Shown here: positions 1 to 5,461 of the stretch, piece after piece
How positions within the stretch are numbered: position 1 is the first letter of the stretch
Layout of the letters: every line of letters begins with the position of its first letter
From: Acidobacteriaceae bacterium
GTDB taxonomy: Bacteria > Acidobacteriota > Terriglobia > Terriglobales > Acidobacteriaceae
Assembly: GCA_003132825.1 (NCBI GenBank)
Contig: PKYX01000492.1
Coordinates: forward strand, 26,989 to 33,280
DNA: 6,292 nt
Direction of reading: 5' to 3'
Position numbers and translations under genes: made by a program
The notes under the pieces: generated by a model
The model's database searches: none
Seen by the model: the letters and a program-made list of their open reading frames with translations, nothing else
What the model was told of the DNA's origin: nothing

Positions 1-1436
1 GAGGAACTGGCAACATCCCCTCTCTGGCCAAAAAAACTACGCAGGCGGCGACCGACGGTGAGATTTTCTGGTTCATCACGAAGGGTGACGTTGCCAACGG
101 CATGCCGGCGTGGGACAAGATGCCGGAAGCGAAGCGCTGGCAGATCGTCGCCTTCGTAAAGTCGCTCCGCAGCCAGCCGGCAGCGCCGCCCAGCGTTGCC
201 GCGGCGCCGATCCCCAACAACGCGCCGCCTCCGAGCGCGCCCTTCACTGATTACCGCTTTGAAAAACCTGGGAACATTCGCAAGATCACGGTCGCGGACC
301 TTCCGGCGCCGTTCGCAACCCCATCCGCTCCCAACGCACCTGAGGTTGTGCAGCGTCCCGCGAACGCATGGCCAAAGGCGCCCGCCGGCTTTAAGGTGCA
401 GCTCTATGTCACCGGACTGAACAATCCGCGCCTGATCCGCACCGCTCCGAACGGCGATTTCTTCGTGGCCGAGAGCGATCCCGGAGACATCAAGGTCTTC
501 CGCGGAATCACGGGCGCTGGCAAACCAACTGAAAGCCAGGTTTTCGTTGCCGGACTGAAACAGCCCTACGGCATCGCCTTCTATCCTCCCGGACCCGATC
601 CGCAATGGATTTACGTCGGCAACACCGATTCGGTCGTTCGTTTCCCCTATAAGAATGGCGACCTGAAGGCCAGCGGCCCGGCCGAGCACATCGCGGATCT
701 TCCTTTCGGCGGCGGACACTGGACGCGCGACATTCAGTTCTCCCCCGACGGGCAGAAGATGTTTGTCCCGGTCGGCTCCGCCTCGAACGTCGATGACCCG
801 GACGACCATCCCCGAGAGAAGAACCGCGCCGATATCCTCGAATTCAGTCCCGATGGTTCGAGCATGCGGATTTACGCCTACGGCATTCGCAACGCCGGCG
901 GGGGAATTGCCATCAATCCCAAGACGGGTGAGTTGTGGTGCTCGGTCAACGAGCGCGACGGCCTGGGCGACAACCTGGTGCCGGACTACATTACTCACGT
1001 CGAGGAAGGCGGCTTCTACGGCTGGCCCTGGTGGTACATGGGCGATCACCAGGATCCGCGCCACGCCGGCAAACATCCCGAACTGAAGGACAAGACTATC
1101 GTCCCGGATGTGTTGCTGCACCCGCATAATGCGTCGCTCGAACTGACGTTCTACGAGGGCAAGCAGTTCCCCGCCGCGTACCGCGGCGACATCTTCGCGG
1201 CCGAGCACGGGTCCTGGAACAAGTCGGTTCGTGTGGGCTACGAGCTCATTCGCGTTCCGCTACACCAAACCGGCCACGCCAGTGGAGAATATGAGGATTT
1301 CGTCACCGGCTTCGTGGTCGACAACGGACACGTCTGGGGCCGTCCGGTTGGGGTGACCATAGCCCCGGATGGTTCGCTGCTGTTCACCGACGATGGCTCC
1401 AACTCCATTTGGCGGGTCAGCTATATCGGGAAATAA
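1..1436 (+). CDS. Cytochrome c - PQQ-dependent sorbosone/sugar dehydrogenase fusion (5' end outside window)
   Basis: The frame is open from base 3 to the TAA at 1434-1436 (477 visible residues), so the first internal ATG (102) is not the start. Visible residues 1-57 are the end of a class I cytochrome c domain: a GMPAW motif carries the likely Met axial heme ligand and is followed by the closing helix ending VAFVKSL. The CxxCH heme site must lie left of the window. A Pro/Ala-rich linker of about 70 residues leads into a beta-propeller of the sorbosone/glucose dehydrogenase (AA12-like) type, with repeated blade motifs such as LNNPRLI, QPYGIAF, FSPDG and APDG, a GGHWTRD segment that may hold the catalytic-site His, and a late AAEHGSWNK motif. 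Family knowledge suggests a periplasmic enzyme that oxidises a sugar or aldose with PQQ and passes electrons to its own heme. The substrate cannot be read from the sequence. No downstream gene is coupled to it. Confidence 0.85.
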   Translation, partial: GTGNIPSLAKKTTQAATDGEIFWFITKGDVANGMPAWDKMPEAKRWQIVAFVKSLRSQPAAPPSVAAAPIPNNAPPPSAPFTDYRFEKPGNIRKITVADLPAPFATPSAPNAPEVVQRPANAWPKAPAGFKVQLYVTGLNNPRLIRTAPNGDFFVAESDPGDIKVFRGITGAGKPTESQVFVAGLKQPYGIAFYPPGPDPQWIYVGNTDSVVRFPYKNGDLKASGPAEHIADLPFGGGHWTRDIQFSPDGQKMFVPVGSASNVDDPDDHPREKNRADILEFSPDGSSMRIYAYGIRNAGGGIAINPKTGELWCSVNERDGLGDNLVPDYITHVEEGGFYGWPWWYMGDHQDPRHAGKHPELKDKTIVPDVLLHPHNASLELTFYEGKQFPAAYRGDIFAAEHGSWNKSVRVGYELIRVPLHQTGHASGEYEDFVTGFVVDNGHVWGRPVGVTIAPDGSLLFTDDGSNSIWRVSYIGK

Positions 1437-1476
1437 AAAGCGTTCCCGGCAAATGGAGGATCGCTAGAAGTTCGAG

Positions 1477-1502
1477 TTGCGATGTCTCTCCGGAAATCGC
1501 GA
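1477..1502 (+). repeat. Stem-loop after the dehydrogenase gene
   Basis: TTGCGAT (1477-1483) pairs with ATCGCGA (1496-1502), with one G-T wobble, around a 12-base loop. No T-run follows, so it is not a canonical intrinsic terminator. An alternative pairing of GTTCG (1470-1474) with CGAAC (1500-1504) is also possible. It may stabilise the mRNA end or be chance. Confidence 0.25.
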
Positions 1503-1507
1503 ACGAG

Positions 1508-1539
1508 CCGGCACGAAAAAAACACTTTTTCACAGCCGG
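1508..1539 (+). repeat. Two-part inverted repeat, possible terminator-like hairpin
   Basis: CCGGC (1508-1512) pairs with GCCGG (1535-1539), and inside it GAAAAA (1515-1520) pairs with TTTTTC (1526-1531) around a 5-base loop. The small internal loop is AC opposite ACA. The 11 paired positions make a symmetric structure in the gap between the dehydrogenase gene and the next small gene. It lacks a T-run after the stem, so a terminator role is only a guess. Confidence 0.35.
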
Positions 1540-1614
1540 TTCCGACGTGACTGTACGAAGGTAACGGGCGTTAGCATTGACGAAACGCAAGGCCGCGGGC
1601 TAAGCTTTCTTTCG

Positions 1615-1914
1615 ATGAAGCGCTGGAGGATCAGTCCGCTTTCCCTTTTCGTCCTCCTCGGCGCACTTACAGTCATTCTGCTGGTGCTGGTGCTTCCGCA
1701 AGTAGACTTGTTGGATACGGCCTTCCAAAGAAACACCGCTCCCGTTGCCATTCATGTCCAAGCAACCGCGGCCCCTGCATTGTCGATCGTAAACATCCCT
1801 GCCCATTTCAGCATTACCATCCAGGGATCGGAATATCATTCCGAGAACAAGCTACTTTCCGCGCAAGCCACGCCCAAGTTCCTACTGATTCTTCACTGCT
1901 CCATCCGCTGCTGA
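1615..1914 (+). CDS. Small single-pass membrane protein of unknown function
   Basis: The product is 99 residues from ATG 1615 to TGA. It begins with a short basic stretch (MKRWR). A hydrophobic segment follows at about residues 9-27, rich in Leu, Val and Ile, fitting one membrane helix or an uncleaved signal anchor with the rest outside. The remainder is polar with no catalytic motif, and the protein ends in Cys. The frame is open upstream to an ATG at 1477, but that extension is Arg-rich and would bury the hydrophobic segment, so 1615 is preferred, although no clear Shine-Dalgarno precedes it. The general look (basic start, Leu-rich helix, small exterior ending in a Cys-containing tail) resembles hypothetical proteins of Acidobacteriota, a recollection that was not tested. 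I do not recognise a function. It sits 71 bases before selC on the same strand. Confidence 0.5.
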   Translation: MKRWRISPLSLFVLLGALTVILLVLVLPQVDLLDTAFQRNTAPVAIHVQATAAPALSIVNIPAHFSITIQGSEYHSENKLLSAQATPKFLLILHCSIRC

Positions 1915-1985
1915 ACCGCGCTCAAAATTAAGCTCAAGCTGGGATAAGTACGGGTGCCCCAGACCGAGGTGTCCGTTCTGCCTAC

Positions 1986-2083
1986 GGAAGCGCAAAGAGT
2001 CCGGTGACTCTCCCGGTCCTCAAAACCGGTGGTCGTTGTCGCAAGACGGCGACGGTGGGTTCGACCCCCATTCGCTTCCGCCA
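1986..2083 (+). tRNA. selC: Selenocysteine tRNA, anticodon TCA
   Basis: This tRNA inserts selenocysteine at recoded UGA codons after SelA converts its seryl form and SelB delivers it. The 98 bases fold as a bacterial tRNA-Sec. The acceptor arm is 1986-1993 with 2072-2079, discriminator G 2080 and encoded CCA 2081-2083. The D stem has the diagnostic 6 bp (1996-2001 with 2006-2011) and a 4-base CGGT loop. The anticodon stem is CCGGT/ACCGG and the loop is CCTCAAA, with anticodon TCA at 2020-2022. The long variable arm has 8 bp (2033-2040 with 2045-2052) and a GCAA loop. The T arm has 5 bp with loop TTCGACC. The layout matches E. coli selC almost position by position. One oddity is that the eighth acceptor pair (1993 and 2072) is a C-T mismatch, next to a G-T wobble in the T stem. 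Seven T's (2085-2091) follow and may help end transcription. Confidence 0.95.
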
Positions 2084-2091
2084 CTTTTTTT

Positions 2092-2342
2092 CCCCATCAA
2101 CATTGGGACTCTGTCATCTCACTCTTGCAAACGGTTTGGTTCATGTTCGCCGCTCACCCCTATCGTCGAGCCTGGCCTGCCCGGAGTAGGCCTGGGGGCC
2201 CTGATGGGCCGCAATTCTCGGTTCCGCAGGTTATATTTGCGTCGGTTGCTTTTCGATTCCACGCCGTGGTAGGGTTCGGGCGGTTTTCGGTGGGCGGCGT
2301 GGCAGGCAAGAGCGTTGCGCATGCTTCCGGACCTTACCTCTA
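2092..2342 (+). other. Non-coding spacer between selC and the heme-binding gene
   Basis: No convincing gene is seen. Open frames here on both strands run through the tRNA or have shadow-like Arg/Pro/Ser-rich composition. The promoter of the following gene probably lies here, but I cannot assign -35 and -10 boxes. Confidence 0.4.
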
Positions 2343-2348
2343 AGGGGA
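2343..2348 (+). promoter_or_regulatory. Ribosome binding site of the heme-binding gene
   Basis: AGGGGA lies 10 bases before ATG 2359 and 7 bases before an in-frame GTG at 2356. Either could start the protein, differing by one Met. The good site shows that the broken gene keeps its translation start. Confidence 0.6.
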
Positions 2349-2358
2349 GACAACTGTG

Positions 2359-3130
2359 ATGAGCAAGAGCAGATTCCTAGTATTGGTGTTGACGTTGGGC
2401 ATGGGTTTGCCGATGTACGCGCAAGTAGACGGGTCCGCGGCGTGCAGACTGCTGCCTACGCACGCTCAACTGCAGTCGGCACTGGCCACCGCGCGTAACC
2501 AGACAAACGGTGGATTCAACCTGGACATGTGGGGCACGATTGTAAATCGCGACGGCGTGGTATGTGCTGTTGCCTTCACCGGCGCCAATCGTGGCTCCCA
2601 ATGGCCGGGCAGCCGTGTTATCTCAGCCCAGAAAGCGAATACCGCGAATGCCTTCAGTTTGCCTCAACTGGCGCTGTCCACAGCGAATCTCTAGTGCCGT
2701 GCAGCCGGGAGGCAGCCTCTTCGGCCTTCAGGAAAGTAACCCTGTGGACACGTTCGTCGCATACGGAGGCAGTCCGAATAACTACGGACAGCCGAACGAT
2801 CCGATGGTCGGCAGCCGCATCGGCGGTGTGAACGTGTTTGGCGGGGGGCTGGCGCTCTACAACGCGCAGGGTCAGCTTCTAGGCGCCGTCGGAGTCAGCG
2901 GGGACTCCTCGTGCGCCGACCATAACATCGCGTGGCGCACGCGCCACACGCTCCATCTCGACCATGTTCCGGCAGGGGTAAGCGGCGATGCGACCAGACC
3001 GGACAATATCGTCTACGACATCACCAACCAGCCAGGGTTCCCGATTGGTGTCAGCGCGAATGGTTGGGGACATCCGGTTTGCAGTGTCGCGGCGACGACG
3101 ATTGCCGGAGAATTGCCGGCGATTCCGTAA
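2359..3130 (+). pseudogene. Secreted GlcG/HbpS-family heme-binding protein, broken by one frameshift
   Basis: The 5' part reads from ATG 2359 to a TAG at 2692-2694 (111 residues). Homologous sequence continues at once in the next frame to TAA 3130. Joined, they give about 256 residues. Residues 1-22 are a signal peptide ending in an MYA-like cleavage site, so the product would be periplasmic or secreted. Family features are the PTHAQLQSAL start, VNRDGVVCAVAF, GSRVISAQKANTANAFS and, after the break, QPGGSLFGLQ, GGVNVFGGGLALY and GVSGDSSCADHNIAWR. GlcG/HbpS proteins bind heme or small ligands, but the ligand here is unknown. Four Cys in the mature part could form disulfides. At the break, AAT CTC T is followed directly by AGT GCC GTG, so one base is extra or two are missing (for example, from a Tyr codon). 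Both halves look well preserved, so the damage is recent, a sequencing or assembly error, or less likely recoding. Confidence 0.8.
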
Positions 3131-3198
3131 CTGCGATTCGGGGTAGTCGGTTGGCCCGGTTGTCGCGCTCGGCTCTGCATGGCCGCCGGGGGCTGATG

Positions 3199-3225
3199 GC
3201 GTTCGAGTCTTCGCAAGACAAACGC
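3199..3225. terminator. Stem-loop between convergent genes
   Basis: GCGTT (3199-3203) pairs with AACGC (3221-3225), and GTCTT (3207-3211) pairs with AAGAC (3215-3219) around a CGC loop. The strands carry a CGA opposite A bulge. It lies between the end of the heme-binding frame (3130) and the stop of the - strand small gene, whose first stop base is the last paired position. No T-run follows on either strand, so termination in both directions is plausible but unproven. Confidence 0.35.
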
Positions 3226-3422
3226 TATCGGCTGACATCCGGGCGCTCGGGCTCGGGCTTGCACTGGTGCTCCATAAATTGCTTGCGGAGGTTTTCTTGG
3301 GCTGCGGATGTCCTTTTAAGCAACTCTAGGGGAACTTTGAAATTCCTGTCGCACTGCATGCACACGGCCGCGGCTGGCACCGTGCCCAGCCATTTGACCA
3401 CCCGGAGATTGCGTGTTGCCAT
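3225..3422 (-). CDS. Small CxxC...HxC putative zinc-binding protein
   Basis: The product is 65 residues from ATG (3422-3420) to TAG (3227-3225). A basic N-terminal stretch (MATRNLRVVKWLG) precedes a CMQC pair at about residues 21-24, then a polar helix-like segment (FKVPLELLKR...AQENLRKQF) and an HQC at about 53-55. The CxxC plus His/Cys spacing suits one bound zinc ion and looks like a small single-finger protein. I do not assign a function. It could bind nucleic acid or protein. The start codon has no strong Shine-Dalgarno. It lies 276 bases downstream of the next - strand gene, so it probably has its own promoter. The overlapping + strand frame lacks any recognisable motif, and the Cys/His pattern supports this strand. 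Confidence 0.65.
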   Translation of the reverse strand: MATRNLRVVKWLGTVPAAAVCMQCDRNFKVPLELLKRTSAAQENLRKQFMEHQCKPEPERPDVSR

Positions 3423-3698
3423 GTCAGGTGTCCAGCGGACGGCTATTGGAAAACGCTACAAGAAGGCTTTCTAAAAACCTACAAGTATTTCTACTCTGTG
3501 CGACGCCGAACGATGCCATAGCGGTGGGCGGGTCTTTGGCATCTGCGCCGCCTGCCACCGGATGGTTGGTGGTTCGAAGGCACGATGGTTGCGATCTATC
3601 GGCGGTCTCGATACCCCTCCGGGCGGAGGCTGGCCAGTGCCGAGCTCACACTACTCCCCGGAGCGGCGCCGGTGCAGGTCAGGTGGGCAGAATCCCCC
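3423..3698. other. Spacer without a convincing gene
   Basis: Several overlapping + strand frames are open, but they are Arg/Pro/Ser-rich and look like compositional shadows. One frame (open from 3475) encodes a Cys/His-rich piece with CAACH near 3550-3564 but has no ATG, GTG or TTG start before it. A promoter for the - strand 65-residue gene probably lies close to 3423-3470, but I cannot place its boxes. Confidence 0.35.
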
Positions 3699-4073
3699 TC
3701 ACGCTCCCGGTTCTTGCTCCGCCTTGGAACGATTGGCCACAAGCCTGAGCACCGCCTCGACGTAGCAGGATTCATGGACAGCCTTTCCGTTTTCGTCGAG
3801 CTTACAATCTTCGAGTGGGATGGGCCGTTTGCAGATTCGGCAAACCGCGCTCTGCGAGCGCGCTTCTAGTTCCCGACGTAACCCCATCAGCCCGGCAAGC
3901 GCATCACTGATCGCCTGCCTTTCCTCGGGTGTTCCTCCGTGATCTGACTGCCATTGGTGGAGCCGGACATCAATTGCGGCCTTGGCTGCCTTAAGCCGAT
4001 GCGGGAGTTTCGCATCGTCGGTTTCGAGGATGGCGGCTCGGTATGGTTCATTCCAACCATAGTCGGCTTTCAT
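3699..4073 (-). CDS. Small protein with C-terminal CxxC...HxxC metal-binding module
   Basis: The product is 124 residues from ATG (4073-4071) to TGA (3701-3699). A Shine-Dalgarno AGAGGAA stands 6-7 bases before the ATG, which fixes the start. Residues 1-75 are charged and probably helical, including a segment that reads like an ILETD...LPHRLKAAKAAIDVRL motif and an AISDALAGLMGLRREL helix. Residues about 78-105 hold CRICKRPIPLEDC and, after a short loop, VHESCY, giving Cys, Cys, His and Cys ligands in a zinc-ribbon/LIM-like arrangement. This bipartite plan (helical N part, short zinc module at the C end) is one I associate with hypothetical proteins of Acidobacteriota, but that was not checked. 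The function is unknown and it may be a protein-binding or regulatory factor. The tail is Glu/Lys-rich. Confidence 0.75.
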   Translation of the reverse strand: MKADYGWNEPYRAAILETDDAKLPHRLKAAKAAIDVRLHQWQSDHGGTPEERQAISDALAGLMGLRRELEARSQSAVCRICKRPIPLEDCKLDENGKAVHESCYVEAVLRLVANRSKAEQEPGA

Positions 4074-4414
4074 AGTCGTTCCTCTCTGGCATCGAGGAAC
4101 TGCTCGACCTTGCCAAAAATAAGGGCAGACGCTTTGCGCATCTTCAGGCTCGCAACCAGCCGGGTAGGATTGGGGAGAGCAGTCGTTTCCCGGCTCCCTG
4201 CGCGCTGTTTGTCAGTTTTCGCAAGGAACCGTCGCCCGGAGGGCACGGCGGAGGATGGGAAAAGCAACACCGAGAGTCTACTACCAAGTCTGGGTTCACC
4301 ACGGTTCGACAACGAACACTCGCCAGAGACCCGGTTCAAGGAAGAGGTCGGTCTGGGACTTCGACCTATGATTCGCGATAAGAAAACGTGACGGGACCTA
4401 ATTAAAGGCCGTTC
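4074..4414. other. 341-base spacer with a doubtful small ORF and inverted repeats
   Basis: I see no supported gene. A - strand frame of 89 codons (4339-4070) ends in a TGA that overlaps the ATG of the next gene as ATGA, but its Ser/Arg/Pro-rich product has no motif. A + strand frame over the same bases is similar. A hairpin AGGTCG/CGACCT lies at 4345-4367. The 5' leader and promoter of the 124-residue gene must lie here. Confidence 0.35.
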
Positions 4415-4418
4415 TTAT
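4378..4418. repeat. Inverted repeat at the end of the zinc-ribbon gene
   Basis: ATAAGAA (4378-4384) and CG (4387-4388) are complementary to CG (4410-4411) and TTCTTAT (4412-4418), with a 2-base bulge and a 21-base AT-rich loop. The right arm overlaps the TAA stop (4417-4415) of the - strand zinc-ribbon gene. It is a weak candidate for transcript end processing or termination. Confidence 0.25.
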
Positions 4419-4576
4419 GCTGCGTGGCGACACTCATGCGCCGACTGAGACGGCTTGGGAAGATTCGGCGGGCGCTGGCAGTTGGGATAGTTCGGGCACG
4501 CCAAGTAGGTCGTGAGCAGCGATTTCTTGACGACAAGCGGGGTGAAGCATCGCGGGCAACACGGTTTCGGTCTCAT
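4415..4576 (-). CDS. Small topoisomerase-type zinc-ribbon protein
   Basis: The product is 53 residues from ATG (4576-4574) to TAA (4417-4415). It is almost entirely one C4 zinc ribbon: CPRC near residues 7-10, a hydrophobic turn (LVVKK), then LACPNYPNC around residues 26-34, the signature seen in the C-terminal zinc fingers of DNA topoisomerase I and related stand-alone ribbons. A short Pro/Gln/His-rich tail follows. A Shine-Dalgarno AGGAAGGA sits 13 bases before the ATG, rather far. An in-frame TTG at 4612 would add 12 residues (MIVHLRKDFNQI) but has the SD inside its own coding part, so ATG is preferred. The likely role is nucleic-acid binding, inferred from the ribbon type only. It is divergent from the gene at 4883. 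Confidence 0.65.
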   Translation of the reverse strand: MRPKPCCPRCFTPLVVKKSLLTTYLACPNYPNCQRPPNLPKPSQSAHECRHAA

Positions 4577-4850
4577 GATCTGATTGAAGTCCTTCCTGAG
4601 ATGGACAATCAATACAGGGATTTCCGTAGCACCCCTTAGAACCGTTACGATCTTGGTTTCCTATACTTTCCACCACCGCCGCAATCCGAGTCTCAGGCTC
4701 ACATGGTGAACCTCCCCGAATCTATCGGCTCCCCCCAGCCTGGCTTGTCCTTATCGAGCCGGAGTATGAATTTGCTCAGGAATTGACGGTTTTCATTCTT
4801 GGGGTCGGTTTTCTTGCAGATTGAAGTGATAGGATCAACCTCATCCTGCG
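4577..4850. other. Divergent spacer between the zinc-ribbon and acidic-protein genes
   Basis: About 270 bases with no gene. It must carry promoters for both directions and is locally AT-richer than its surroundings (for example, 4760-4830), but I cannot assign -35/-10 boxes with confidence. Confidence 0.35.
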
Positions 4851-4873
4851 CTCGCGGCATCTGAAGCCGCGAG
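4851..4873 (+). promoter_or_regulatory. Perfect hairpin covering the Shine-Dalgarno of the acidic-protein gene
   Basis: CTCGCGGC (4851-4858) pairs perfectly with GCCGCGAG (4866-4873) around the 7-base loop ATCTGAA. The last three paired bases (GAG, 4871-4873) are the first bases of the Shine-Dalgarno GAGGTGA (4871-4877), which stands before ATG 4883. In RNA, the 8-bp GC-rich stem would hide half of the ribosome site. This suggests structural control of translation such as an RNA thermometer or a processing-dependent switch. A terminator is less likely because no T-run follows. Confidence 0.55.
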
Positions 4874-4882
4874 GTGACTCTT

Positions 4883-5095
4883 ATGGGAAACGATTCAGGG
4901 AACCATCAGACCAAGCCCGAAGACCTGCTCGATGAAGAGGTTGCAGCGGGGGAGGACTCTGAGGGGCCAAGCCTGAGCATCCCGCCCGAGCGCGATCAAC
5001 CGAGGAGCCCTGCGGGGGACCAGCCAATCGATTCGCCCGACCGCCCAATTGGCGATAAACCAGCAGATCCGACTGACGAAGATAAAGTTGTGTAG
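4883..5095 (+). CDS. Small acidic, Pro/Asp-rich protein, probably disordered
   Basis: The product is 70 residues from ATG 4883 to TAG 5093-5095, with Shine-Dalgarno GAGGTGA ending 5 bases before the start. An in-frame GTG at 4874 overlaps that SD and is rejected. The protein is rich in Asp, Glu, Pro, Gly and Ser with almost no hydrophobic core. Its second half carries loose Asp/Pro repeats (PIDSPDRPIGDKPADPTDED), so it is likely unstructured. No signal peptide or membrane segment is present. I do not recognise a family. The codon pattern and good start site support expression. Possible roles are an acidic linker, a stress-type hydrophilic protein or an antitoxin-like binding peptide, all guesses. 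The next gene begins 75 bases downstream on the same strand. Confidence 0.55.
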   Translation: MGNDSGNHQTKPEDLLDEEVAAGEDSEGPSLSIPPERDQPRSPAGDQPIDSPDRPIGDKPADPTDEDKVV

Positions 5096-5135
5096 CAGCT
5101 TCCTGGCAAACGACAGATTTGTCTCAAGATTTTTT

Positions 5136-5151
5136 CGGTCGCTCAAGACCG
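5136..5151 (+). repeat. Short hairpin before the DUF4177-like gene
   Basis: CGGTC (5136-5140) pairs with GACCG (5147-5151) around a 6-base loop, directly after a run of T's and 5 bases before the AGGGGA ribosome site (5157-5162). The T-run precedes the stem on the + strand, so it is not a terminator in the direction of the genes. Confidence 0.25.
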
Positions 5152-5170
5152 GGAGCAGGGGACCAAAACC

Positions 5171-5371
5171 ATGGCGCAATGGAAATATTCCCTCGAAGAA
5201 ATATCCGTTGACGACGATCAGAAAGAAAAACTCGAAGGCCGCCTGAATGAATATGGCAAGGATGGCTGGGAGGTGGTCACGGTGTGGCCTCAATCCTTGG
5301 CCGAGAATACCCGGCGAAAGCTTCACGTCCTGCTCAAGCGGCAGGTGTCACTCGAGGAGCCCTCGAATTAG
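5171..5371 (+). CDS. DUF4177-like small protein
   Basis: The product is 66 residues from ATG 5171 to TAG 5369-5371. Shine-Dalgarno AGGGGA lies 8 bases before the ATG. The sequence follows the DUF4177 pattern: an opening strand (QWKYSLEEI), a helix with a LxGRLNEYGKDGWEVVTVWP core and a closing strand with LLKRQV. The LN-x-GxxGWExV block near residues 22-40 is the family signature. The length suits the family, which is usually about 55-70 residues. The biochemical function of DUF4177 is unknown. There is no signal peptide or membrane segment, so it is cytoplasmic. It follows the acidic-protein gene by 75 bases and may share its transcript. It converges with the OmpA-like gene, leaving 90 bases between the two stop codons. 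Confidence 0.75.
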   Translation: MAQWKYSLEEISVDDDQKEKLEGRLNEYGKDGWEVVTVWPQSLAENTRRKLHVLLKRQVSLEEPSN

Positions 5372-5461
5372 AGCGACCTCGCTCCTCGCTCGAACCCGTG
5401 CACGCAAAACCGGCCGCGATGCCTGGTTCCGGCATTCTTTTCACGCCATTCCCATACCGTC

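Noticed and set aside
2055..2083. selC 3' end as an integration (att) site of a genomic island
   Set aside because: selC is a known hotspot in enterics, but no integrase and no direct repeat of the selC 3' end are found in the window.
2029..2343. Frames of 61-104 codons starting within selC
   Set aside because: They begin inside the tRNA gene and have shadow composition.
2692..2694. Read-through of the stop in the heme-binding gene by selenocysteine, suggested by nearby selC
   Set aside because: The stop is TAG, not TGA, and the homologous sequence continues in another frame, so read-through alone cannot restore the protein.
3660..3701. TGA of the 124-residue gene as a selenocysteine codon
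   Set aside because: Reading on gives only about 16 residues before TAG, without a conserved motif, and the protein already ends naturally in a charged tail.
3475..3765. Cys/His-rich + strand frame with a CAACH (heme c-like) motif
   Set aside because: No usable start lies before the motif, the rest is Pro/Arg/Ser-rich, and the frame runs into the antisense of the 124-residue gene. A single chance motif is the simpler view.
4070..4339. 89-codon - strand frame ending in an ATGA overlap with the next gene
   Set aside because: The overlap looks like translational coupling, but the product is Ser/Arg/Pro-rich, has no motif or good ribosome site, and a long frame also exists on the other strand. 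The SD before ATG 4073 suffices for the real gene.
4577..4612. TTG start at 4612 for the zinc-ribbon gene
   Set aside because: The extra 12 residues would contain the AGGAAGGA ribosome site, and the zinc ribbon starts just after ATG 4576.
4895..5326. 143-codon - strand frame antisense to two small genes
   Set aside because: It runs opposite both the acidic gene and the DUF4177 gene, which have ribosome sites and, for one, a family signature. Its hydrophobic content is a complement effect.
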